DNA of 64,000 nt, taken from NCBI GenBank assembly GCA_037954325.1, contig JBBMNZ010000019.1, positions 12,360,501 to 12,424,500 of the forward strand, read 5' to 3'. Both the position numbers and the translations under genes were made by a program. Positions 26,801 through 38,900 of the stretch are shown in pieces. Source of the stretch: Fistularia commersonii (Eukaryota > Chordata > Actinopteri > Syngnathiformes > Fistulariidae). Numbering within the stretch: the stretch's first letter is position 1; every line of letters begins with the position of its first letter. The notes under the pieces were generated by a model, which searched no databases, was not told the origin of the DNA, and worked only from the letters and a program-made list of their open reading frames with translations.

Positions 26801-29800
26801 TCGGACAGTACTTTGATGATGTCATCGGTGGAGATTTTGCTGCTGTCTTGGCGGTAGAGAGGCGAAAACTTTCCATCCATGTCGAGGCTGCCCTGAGCAT
26901 CTTTAAACACCTGCCTAGAAACATGATCAACATCTCACTTGCATAATTCTATTCTTTTAATTATTGTTAACATACATTTCATACAGATGTTACTGTGAAG
27001 ACTTACTACCGAACACTTGTATGTTCATGGTAATAAAATCACAAAACCTGCCTAAAATATATCAATGTAGATACAGAAATGCAACAATGAAAAAAGAATT
27101 AAAGAAATTAAACATCATGAGCTTTCTCTCATAGCCTGGCTAATAACTTTTTGTGGGAAGCAGGTTTTGGGCTGCTATTGAGTTAAATTGTGCCATATTT
27201 AGGGGTACAATAGATTTTGTATATGGATCAACTTGTTTGACTGCCAAACTTTGTTGCACAGGGAAGGAGAGGCAGAGCACTTACCCTGCCCAGGTGTCTT
27301 TGACTAACACAGCACAAAAACCCAAACTAGGAATCTTTATGCCATTTTTATTGGAAAATGAAATACCTGTCCGATATCTGAATGATATTCCATGCATAAG
27401 TGGGCCCAATTGCCAGACACTCAACAATTCAATGGAAAACTGAGGTGAAAGAAAATGTCTTTTTAGTGTTGATTATTTTTAAATATTCTCAATGTGGATA
27501 ATGATATCAATTTCTGCATAATTTTCTTCTCCTCTCATCAAACTGATTACAAGATTATATTAGCCCCATAGATATTTCCCATCTTACTTTGCAGCCCAAG
27601 CAAATGGCATCCTATACTGGCCCAAGCGTTGACATGTCTGTTTAGCACCTTTGAGTACTTTCTGGGCAGTCTGGAGAGAAATAAGCAAGGGCAGTCAGAA
27701 AAGGCAGAATGAGTGTCGATGTGAGAGATCTTCTGTGGTGATGGGCATTTCTTTGGATGGGGGGACAAGAAAAGCCAGTAACCTTGTTGATGTCTGAGGT
27801 CTTGATGTAGGGTTCGGCACAATGTGTGATGCCATTCTGCAAAACCTTTTCCACACGTGCCACAAGGAAGATATCAGCATGGGGATTGGTAACTGAAAAA
27901 ATGCCCTTTCAAAGAACACAGAGAGTTAATACACATCAAACTAATTACAAATTAGTTATGACGCATTCAGTGTTCTAACAAACATATATACATATTGCAA
28001 AAACTTCAAAATTAAAATATCTTTTGTCTCTTCAATCCTCTCCTGCCTCACTACCAGGCAAAAACAGGACAAGTAACTGCAATAGAGTGAAGATAGACAG
28101 GAAAACCTCACACATTTTTGATTCTGCTGTTGTTTTAGACTTGCTACATCTGCGCATAAATAATCCTATTTGATGGAACAGACATAACATTCATGACAGG
28201 ACTGGTTCTTTGTAATTCAATCTGTCAATACACCTTCATAGAATACGTAGGAATCTGGATTAGACATGAGCGCACGGTTAGCAGTTAACAGGCAAATGCA
28301 TTGCTTAAATTAAAAGAGATGTAGAAATGACACTAGAGCGGCACATCAAAAGCACAGTGCCAAGCAACTTGATTTCCTGCCAAGACATCATGCTGTCGAC
28401 CCTAATCCATCTGCCCTCAATCCCTAATCCCGATAAATGTGTGTGTGTGTGTATATGTTCCTGTCAGAAAACCTGCAAGACTTTGCACTATGTCAAAATC
28501 ATAAGGCAACTGTTAGCTGAGCAAATTGCTTGATAAAATTTGTTGAGTTCCTATAACATGATCTGCTTTTTGAGTAAACTGAATTTGTTTATTTTCATTC
28601 ATTTCATCAGGGTTTAAATTCATTGGAAAAGAGTGGTCAAAGGAAAGTGCAAGTATGGTTGTGATACTGAGGTGCAATTAATGCCTTCATGTGTTTTTTT
28701 CCACTTTGAGTCAAGTTATGATCCACTTTGATCCAAGTTATTTCTTCCTGAGTAAATATAAACATGTTCCTACCTGTGTGGGGAAGCGCAGCAAAGACTC
28801 TGACACCCTCTGAAGGACAGGCAGGCCATTCCCTCCCCCTGAGTCTGCATATGTCTGGACTCCACCTCCCCCTCCACCCAGTGAGTCAGACGAAGGAGAG
28901 AGTTGTCCCACGGCATCGGTCAGCATCTCTCTCACGCAAGTAGGGTTTAGGTCAACGTGGAAGTCAGCTGAGATTTTGCAGTTCTTTGAAATGTCAATGA
29001 GAGCCAGGCTGATAAAGAATGGCTCCACCTGGGGATCAGCACATTGACAACATCACTCCTGTTAATAATGCAATTACAATTATAATCACATTACAATTAT
29101 ATCAAACCTGATTCACAGGTGAAAGATTCCCTTACAATCGTTTTTCCCCTTATAGCTTAATATTTAGCTAAATAATTTGAGCCACCACACTAATTGTAGT
29201 AATATCCTTATCATCTTTTTGTTCTGATTTTATTTTTAGAAATGATGGATGAAATATCTTATCAGATTAAAAAGATTTGAAAAAATTAAAGGACAGAATT
29301 TATGCATTTTAAAGCATATTAGACCTATAGTGTGTAAGCCCCAGCTAAAAGTCAGCCAACTCATATTTGACTGGCTGAACTGATGCCAGGACATTTATGC
29401 ATGACGGCAAAGCCTAGATCTGTCAAATAAATATCAAGACAATCTGCCACAAAAGGGAAGCAGAGGAAACAGTGATGGTGCTGCTCCCAAACTCCAAATA
29501 TCAGTCATTTCAATTCTCCTACCAACCTTTTTAACGGACAAGTCACCAGGAAGGCTTGCTAAATGTTTTATGACTATAGCTATCTGCTCTGACGATGGCA
29601 GTAGACAGACACACTTAAAACTGCTGCCTCATGCTACCAGGAGCTCAAACACGGGAGGCTTTTCTGCTCCTCTTACATAAATTACATGCATCTGGTATTT
29701 TTAAATCCATCTTTTATGGTCTAAATTATTAATGTTGGTATATGAGTATAAATACTTTATTAAGCATGAATGCTGTCAGAAAATCACTACATAGCTAAAA

Positions 29801-29867
29801 ATTAACTCATGTGTATAAACAAAGTATAAAATTGACAAAATGGTCATGTTTACACCTTTATGTACTA

Positions 29868-29913
<46 letters not shown>

Positions 29914-32900
29914 TGCTCAAAAAAATAAAGGGAACACTTGAACAACACAATGTAACTCCAAGGCAATCACACTTCTGTGAAATCATAGTGTCCACTCAGG
30001 AAGCAACACAGATTCATTTTGACTTGTTTTAAGGACATTACATCAAAGTTGGATCTGCCTGGAGTTTGTTTTTACACTTTAATTTTGAGTGTGATTCTTA
30101 TCCAGACCTCCATGGGTTGATACAATTGATTTCCATGCATCATTTTTGTGTGATTTTGTTGTCAGCACATTCAACTGTGTAAAGAGCAAAGTATTTCATT
30201 AGAATATTTCATTCATTTAGATCTAGGATGTGTTTTTTAAGTGCTCCCTTTATTTTTTTGAGCAGTGTATATACACATATATATATGCATATATACACAT
30301 ATATATATGCATTTTATCTTGAACACCTCTGCACATGGCAAAGCAGGCAATGCAGTCCACAAAATGAAAGTTCCATAATCTATGAAAATGTAGTTCTGCT
30401 GATTAACTGTTGGACTCAAAAACATATTTTTGCATACATTTGTGAGGACACCATCCCCTTTTTCACTGACGCAGCCCTGTAGACAGAAGGTCAGGTCATG
30501 GCAGCTGACCACAATACGTCGACCAAAACGCTCCTCAAATGGCTTCACATCTGGCTCAATGCCTGAGAAATCCAGCCTCTAAACATCAGACGGGGGGGGG
30601 AACAAGAAAAATGGTAGTGGGAAGGAAGAGCAATTAGAGGACGATCCGGTGATGGGAAACAGCATTAGAGGACATGCAGTGAGGCAAAGAGGGGGGAGAG
30701 GGAAGAGGTGTAAATAGAGAAGAGAGTGGGGATCAAACAGTTAAAATAGGTACATAAATAAATCTATCATGGGACTAGAAGGATAATTCCAGACCCTCTA
30801 CCTGGGTTTCAGGGTCCAGAGTGAAAATCTTTTGTCTGCCTTCATTCCTGTTGATCTTATTGAGCTGATCTGTCTCCCGGGCATACTGCGGACACATAAA
30901 GCATACAGCCATTAGTGTAATCAAATAAAATCAGGAAAAATGAATGAGGAATTTATCTTAATTTATTTGATGACATGACCTAAGAATCTGTTTTTCATGG
31001 CTGGTGAGGCACTGACTCCTTCTGAGTCAGATTTACAATTGTCAGAACTCAAAAGGGTATTTTATTCCCTATTCAATTGGCAGCATGCATATTCACTACT
31101 GATGATGTTATATATTTAATCAACTTAAACTTGCACACCTTTCAATACAGTTTACATCTTTAATACTGTTCACATTTCTGTGTATGTTTACATTTACCTG
31201 TACCGTTCTCATTTCCCTGCACTATTACATCAGTATTATTAGTGTTATTTATTAATTAGACTAATCTGGATGCACTGTGGACAGCAAAGTAAGAATTTCA
31301 TTGTATAGGGAAACACGTTTCCAGACTGAACATATGACAATAAACACTTTGAATATTGAATATTATCAGCATTCCTCTCTCACTAACACCCAAAAACCAA
31401 CATAAAAACATACATTGGAACATATTTGCCCCAGAAATAATGTTTCTTTTGTAGCACCAAGGGTAAACGGATATTGCAAATTTGCTATGCACCCATTATG
31501 TAATCCAAACAATTCATGCTCAATCTAAACAAATCAGAATACAGAGTAGTGACCCTCAGTTAAAACTTTCAGTTGCTTTTAAAACTTTAAATTCTGGTGC
31601 TTGAAAAAAATTCAGTGCTCATCACAACGAGAACAGGGAAAAGAAGAGCATTATTCACTTAAGGTCATTTTCTTTCAAATACTTAGATACTATACAATAG
31701 ATTTTTTTTTCACTTAGTCTCACCTATTTTTATTATAAAAACTGAAAAGCCTTTGTGGTCTTACTCTTATATAAATTCCAACCCTGCAAAGTTTGTTTTT
31801 TTTGTTTTATTTATCTTATTTACTTATATATTGCTTAAAGAAGGACAGTAGCAACAAGCACCTGCCAGCTCACATACACCCCCTTCTGTCTGTTTTTTAA
31901 TTAACTCTTAACACAGTGGATAGTGGATGCAAACAGTACATCAGCAGCAGTTACACGGAAATAAAATGGGGAAAATATTCAGTTTATTGAATAACAGTAA
32001 ACCTGCACCCTGTGACCTCAGGTGACATGGGTCACTGTAATTTAAACAAGTGAAAATCAAATTTATATATCTTAGAAGAGATATGACTTCTCTGGCCATT
32101 GTGCTTTAGTTATCGGCTGTGTCATCAAAAAATAGATAACTATACTTAATGCAGACTGGAAAAGAGACAGTTGGTAGACTTCGAGAGACAATAGGGCATC
32201 AAATAGAGACAAATCAAACCCTTGGGTCACAGGAAAACCCAAAAGCATCATATACTTCCCTGTATCTCACTACCCTGTTTCTGCTCCCACTATATTTGAC
32301 CAGCGGCCAAACACAAGATCTTGTACTGTTTTTTTTGCACCATGGGGGGGCTTCAGAGCCCCAGAGCAAATACATAGAAACTGCAGCAGGGAATACGGGA
32401 ATACAGGAGGCTCCCAGTGCTTTGTGTAGCTCGAGGTTCAGACACACATTAAAGCAGCAAAGTCTCTATGGACTCTACAGCTTGTGCTTTCCAAGTATTC
32501 CTACTTTTATGAAAGAACAATACCTTAACACCACAGGCACTGTAGTATCTGATTCACTCAAATATATCTAAGGTTTCATACACGGGTATAAAAGGGTTTT
32601 TACCATTAACTTTGTAATAAATTACTTATATTATTAATTTAAGTGATACCAAGACAATAAATTTGAAATTGACTTGTTAGGTTACTGTAATACAAAGTTT
32701 GGTTTTCAATTATACATTTCATAACAGCAGAACAACATCTAAATGGGGAATAAGCAGGTTTGTTTATAGTCTCAAATTTAAATACCGGGTAATGATTTTT
32801 TTCCACTCATTTCAAACAAATATTGCATCTTATGTCTTAAAGGAGATCCCTGAGAAGTATCTTCCCCATTTCAAAAATTTACAGTTTACTTTACGAGGAA

Positions 32901-35900
32901 TCTGCACCACTTTCTTTAAAATAATTTACAGAAACACAAACTTTCACCCATGACCAAGCACTAGGCACTAGGCACTAGGCACTTGACAGGGCAGGGAAAA
33001 ACGACCCTTTTACCAGCTGAAACCTTGGAAAGATCTGAGCTTAATGCAGGCAGCCTTCTGTCTTGACCAGTTGTGGTAGAAAGCGAGAAAAGGACAGAGA
33101 CAGAAAGCAAGAGTGTGACAGAATCAGGGGTGGTATGAGGGTTGGAATGGGTTTGGAGGGACAGGCACAAACTTGCTCATACTAGTAACAAAAACAGTGC
33201 TCACAGATACAGGGTTCTGGTGGCATAATGCAATAATGTCTTCAATATTTATGGGTGCCTGCAGGACAGCTGCAGTAAATGAAGCCATACTCACAGGTAC
33301 TCTGTGAAATAAGATCCCGGGACAATCACATGCTTTAGATGCGATTGTTGATATCAACACATTTACATCTCTATTTCTTACTATTGGTCAATGTATATCT
33401 TTACCAAGAGGCAACTTGCTTTATCATAGAAATACAGATAGATAAATTATTCTTTTACATCAGACCAATAGAGAAAGACTTAAGTTTGGGTTGGATCACA
33501 CTTTTGGAGCATAAGTTGCAAGGGAGACAAGAGATTCTTGTTGAGATCTCCTTGTCATGGCAACTGGACTTGAATTTCTTCCCTTGAAGATGTTTCACCC
33601 CTCATCCGAGAGGCTTTTTCAGTTTTAATGACCTGTGAGGAGTTTCCAAATATAACTGCCAGGGTTTGGGCAGGTCTAGGCTATGGTGGACTGTTATCTA
33701 AATATAAGAGTTGATTGGTAGAAACTAGGTCAAAGGAGGTTGTTGGTCTAATGGGGGTGTTGTTCGTTGAGAAAAAAGAGCAACTTTAGTGGGATTATCT
33801 GGATTGGAATGTGAAAAGGTAAAGCCAAACAAAGGAGTGAAACCTGGTGGATCACATGAACTGGGGCTCATGTGAACATTACCAGGGGCTGGCTCTGGTG
33901 GTGGTTCTTTCCTAGTTGTTTGGATGCTCCAGAGGCCTGATCCGTGTGTGCAAATCCGTCTTGGTATTGATCTCTGTGCAGTGTTATACGTTTGTGAAAG
34001 GTTGTGTCTGAGGCTCCCTCCTCTGTTCAGTGATGGTTTCTCTGTTTTGACAAAGATGGCTTCTTAGACTCCTCTCTCAAACCATCAGTCTTCTCTGGCC
34101 AGAATAAGGACATTGTTGTCTTCAAAAGAATGGCCCTTGTCCTTCAGGTGTAGGTGGACTGCGGAGTCCTGTCCTGTGTTGGGCCATCCGTTTGTGCATA
34201 GGTTGTTTGATCTCTCCAATGTAGACGTGATCACAACCCTCAGTGCAACTGACAGCATACGCCACATGCCTGGGGGGTGTTTTGTCTTTGAGGTGCGTCC
34301 GTTTCTGTCTCAGGGCATATGAAATGTACCGGTATATGATGTTTGTGGAACACCCCTCGAAGTCTCTCCGAAACACCAACAACATACAATATGACGATGT
34401 TCTTTTGTTTGTTACTGTCTTCCTCCTGTTCTATTTTCCTGCGTCTGGTGGATTCTGATTTGGTAAAGGCCCAATTAGGGGAGCTCCAGGATCTCAGGGC
34501 TTTCCTAAATGTGTTGTGCAGCTCCTCCTAGTGTGTTGAAGTGTTGTTGAGCAAGACACTGCTCCCCTGGCGCTGATGGGCAGCATTGTTCATCCATGAT
34601 GGATTAATTGCAGAGAATGAATTTCCCCACAGGGATTAATATGGATAACTAATTATTATTATTTGGAAACTCCTCACAGGTCATTAGAAGTGAAGAAGCC
34701 TCTCGGGTGATGGAGTGAAACATCTTCCAGTGAAGAAATTCAAGTCCAGTTGCCTCAACAAGAATTCACCATGACCTGAGAATGACTGAGAATCCCACAG
34801 AGATCAAGCGATCAAAAAAGGAGAGGATTTATGACAACAATGGAAACTGTGACGGTGAAAAGGGCAGGATAAAACAAGCGTAAAAGGGCAATGGAGAAGA
34901 CAGAACCAAACTTGAGGAGGAGATGAAGTGGTGAACTTTCCAAAGGTAAAAAACAGTAGGCAGAAGAGGGTGGCAGAATATATGACTGGAAAAGATGCTG
35001 AGAGTGAAATATGCAGGATGATGTTAATCTTTAAAATATATGCCACTTGTGCTTAAGTATAAATTCCAGTTTTGTTTTGACAATCAAACATTCATTTATG
35101 GTCTGATACTGCATTCAGCAATGTACAGGGGACAGAGCCAATCCAAGATATCACCAGGTAATAGCAGGGATAAACATCGATCAGTTACCAGTCAATCACC
35201 GGGCCATGTTTCGAGATTCAGTACACCCATTCACACGATACATACTTCAGTCAAAGTATGTTTCATATAATAACCTCTTTTTCTCAAATCAATGTTTATT
35301 CACTACTTTTTAAATTAGCTCAGTAGATTTTGTTGAACACTTTCCTTGTTAAGGCTTGACTGGCTATTTTCCTCCTTTTTTGAGGAATAAACAGTACACA
35401 CTATCATTTATAAATCAATCAACTGGACATTTATAGGGACGGGATTCAAAATGTTTCAAAAAATTGTATTCACGTAAAAACTGACATATCTCATCACAAC
35501 ATCCGCAAGTGTCAAGTTAAAAGTGTGACAAAGAAAAAAATCTGATTCACTAAATACTTTATGTAAAGTGTTAGTAAAATTAAATACTTAAATGTTTCCC
35601 TAACACCAGTCAACTGGGCTGTAATTGAAATGCAATACCTTCATAAGTTCAGGTTGTAAGTTCCTCCCCATACTCTCCAGGAGGCTCTCTCCTTTACCTT
35701 GGCTGGCGGAGTCATCATCTGATTGGGCAGGAAATAAAAAACAAACAAATCAGGCCAGAAAGTCAATTTCCTGTAATACTCCTTTTAAGGCAGTTTGGAA
35801 GTATTCTCACTTATTGCACTGAGCCCAGGTGACAATTGAGTGAACTATAATCTTTGTAGAATATCTGTCTTATGACCAGAGTACAAGATGATGCACAGAG

Positions 35901-38900
35901 TAAATTATACGAGAAAAATCCCTCCTGTTCTTGCAGAGGCAAAGTGCATAAACCAGTTCAAAGTTTTTGTCAGTTAAAGACAGGCATCTATCTTGTAACA
36001 TAAATCACAGCCAAAAAATATCAGAAACCAGTTTTTACACTTATAAAAATATTGTACAGTATGTTTGACATTATAAAAAAAGAAAACATCCTGAAAATGC
36101 CTCATTCTACTACTAATGCAGAATTTTGAAGGTGATACATCCTTTTTTTATTTATTTTTTTTATGGACACTTTTGAGAATCAATGTCAGCATATGTCCTA
36201 TAATTTAACTGTAAATATGTTCTTCTGTCACAGTTACGTGGTTGGACCCAGGCCCCAACACAAGACTCCATACCAAAAACTGATTTTCAAACTTAGTTAA
36301 CTAAGGCCAGGTGCCAGATGAAAGGACACCGGAGCAGGAACAGGGGGGGCGCTGCACGGCTGGGAGTTGGACTGTGGTAAGGGTCCTTGCATCCAAGCTC
36401 GTCCAAGGGAATCGGGAGGCACACAGCTGGGCAGAAGGTGTTGGCCTACACCAACCAGAGGGAGTAACTGGGACCCAGGCAAAATCAGGGGAAGTGTTGG
36501 CCAGGCATGGTGCGCTGGTTTACATCACCGTGTGAGGAAAGGTGGCCAGGCAGGGTGCACTGGTTTACACCACCATGCGGGGGGCGATGGCGGCCAGGCA
36601 GAGCCACTGGTTTACACCGCCATACAAAGGAATTGTCCACTGAACTTGGTTCACCTCAAGTGACTAAAATCAACAGTCCATTGCCTTGTTTGGAAAATGG
36701 ACATGTACATGTGAATAGACAAACCTGCATATATTATGGATGTATTTATAAACCTTTGCTGTTCAGTGCAGTTTTCTTCTGATAATTATTAACCTTAATA
36801 TCATGTTTTAAAAATAGTTTTTAATCCCTCTACTGTCAACTGTTGAGAGAGATATCAGTATATCATTACTAAAGATTCAAAGTTTGTGATCAAAGATTTT
36901 ATTCATGTTAACATATTTACATCAACTAAGGGAGTTCTTTTAACAGTGTAGACTTGTGGAGAGGATGCTAACCAGGACCCGGTAGTTCTGTTTCGAGAAT
37001 CTATATTGTATCTCACCAAGGGAACAATCCTGTGTCTCCACTCCATTCCTCCTCTCCTGGCAGGTGTCACTGCTGGTCTGCAGAGCCTGTTTCAATGTTG
37101 CCACCCATTCCTCCATTTCTGCTTCACTGTCTGCAGCCAGGAAGTGGCTGTAGCGTTCTTGCATCTTCAGCTCAAAGCCATTGCGGCGCGTCTTAGGGCT
37201 CTGACAAGTGAAAATAGTGAGTGATTTTTAAACCCTGTCTGGCCGTCCAAGCTGATTTTCATTTATTTTCCATTTTTGATTTGAGGTAAGAGAAGTGTTA
37301 TTTGAAAAGATTTTTCTTTGATTTGAAACCTTTTTTAGCCTATATAAGTTTATGGAAAAACAAGATTAGTACACTAACATTATGGTTCTTCTCAGGTTTT
37401 ATAGCAAAATAAATTTGCTAAATAAATTAGAAATCTGCGGTGCATATCAAACAGATCCATTAGCCCGATTGAGTTGCCATACTCCTTTCACCTCCTGACA
37501 ATGTTCATCAAACAAAGAGTTTCTTGGCTGCCTCTAGTCAGTGCAGACCTTTTTGTGATGCCAGTGTAACAAGCACACAATATTTCCAAAAGTAAGATTT
37601 TTAGGTAGAATGACACAATACCATAGTCTATCTGGTTAAAAAGCAAAGCCTATAAATCATGGGACAAGAAGGAAACAATGACTTTCACAAGAGGAGACCT
37701 TGTGCCAAGAACTGGAAAAGATTAATTGGACAAAACATGTTATCCTGAGAGATAAAGGATTGGTAAAGATTGCAGATTTTTCTGCATATTTTTTCACCGA
37801 TAGTCTATTGAAAACATTCCAGCTTTATTTACCTGAATGACATCAATACAGGAGTCCAGGTAAATGGACCCTTTGGTTTCCTTGCAGTTTTTCTCATCCT
37901 TGTATGAGTTGAGGATGTAGGAGCCATCAGGCAGCTGGGATAAGTAGAAGTACCGCCTCTTGAACACCTTGGGAGCAAGTTTAGAGTTTAGACCACAAGA
38001 CATATAAGTACTTTTGCTTTCGGTTTTATTAAATAATTATCATTTACAGACGGGTAATAAAACAGAATTCAGTGTATACAGTACATAAGGATTCTGATGG
38101 AGCCGAGGTTAAATTCCAAGATATAAAAAATGAAAAATTCAAGGCCTAAATACTAAAAACCTACTAGCAGTACCTTTTGCTCGCTCTAAGCGATCTCAGG
38201 CAAAACTGTTCTCAGTTCTACTACCTCAGTAGTGGAACAAACTTCCAGAAGCAACAAGACTAGCATCATCTATCTCAACCTTCAAGAAACAGGTAAAAAC
38301 TGTTCTCTTTCAGAACTTTTTACTGCGCTGATGCCCCAGATCAGGTTAGGCAGCAAGTTAGGCTATGCAGTGAGTGTGTGTACGTTTGCGTATGTCTTTG
38401 TCAAAAAAAAAAAAAAAAAACCTCACTAACCCAAGCTTAGTGTTCTGTATATTTCCTGTGCATCGTGTATTTGCAAGTGTATTTGCAGTCCCTATGTCCT
38501 CTATTGTAAGTTGCTTTGGATAAAAGCGTCTGCCAAATGCAATGTAATGCAATGTAATGTAAAAAACACAGAAGAATATAGAGAGTAGTCTAATTTGAAT
38601 TTTTCCTGGTGCTACTAAAACCTAAATGGCATTTCAGTGGCAGACAGTCTTGTGGTGACTCACCCTCATGGAGACAGAGAGACTGCTGTTGATGTTGGCT
38701 TTCTGAAGCCAGCCCTGCTTCATGACACCCCCCCTCTGGGAGCACAGGGATGACGAGTCCTACCCCCACAAACAAATCATTAATATCAATCAATTCAAGT
38801 AAGTAATCAAGTAAGTTCATTCATCAATTTACATGGTTTAGCCAATGAGAAACCCCAGCAGTTCCGGTGTACCAACTTTGTCTTCATTCGAATGTCTTTG

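Larger units (their letters stand above)
33551..34762 (-). mobile_element. Penelope-like retroelement remnant with inverted termini
   Basis: About 1.2 kb in dock11 intron 9. The left terminus (33,551-33,647, from CTTGTCATGGCAACTGGACT to GACCTGTGAGGAGTTTCC) recurs as its inverse complement at 34,664-34,762. Between them is a broken GIY-YIG endonuclease (34,000-34,385, minus) and a later insertion at about 34,530-34,662. Penelope elements are known for GIY-YIG endonucleases and for terminal repeats that can be inverted. The RT is missing. Confidence 0.82.

Noticed and set aside
32149..32571. 140-codon plus-strand open frame in dock11 intron 9
   Set aside because: No recognisable domain, intron-like composition, no splice or promoter support.
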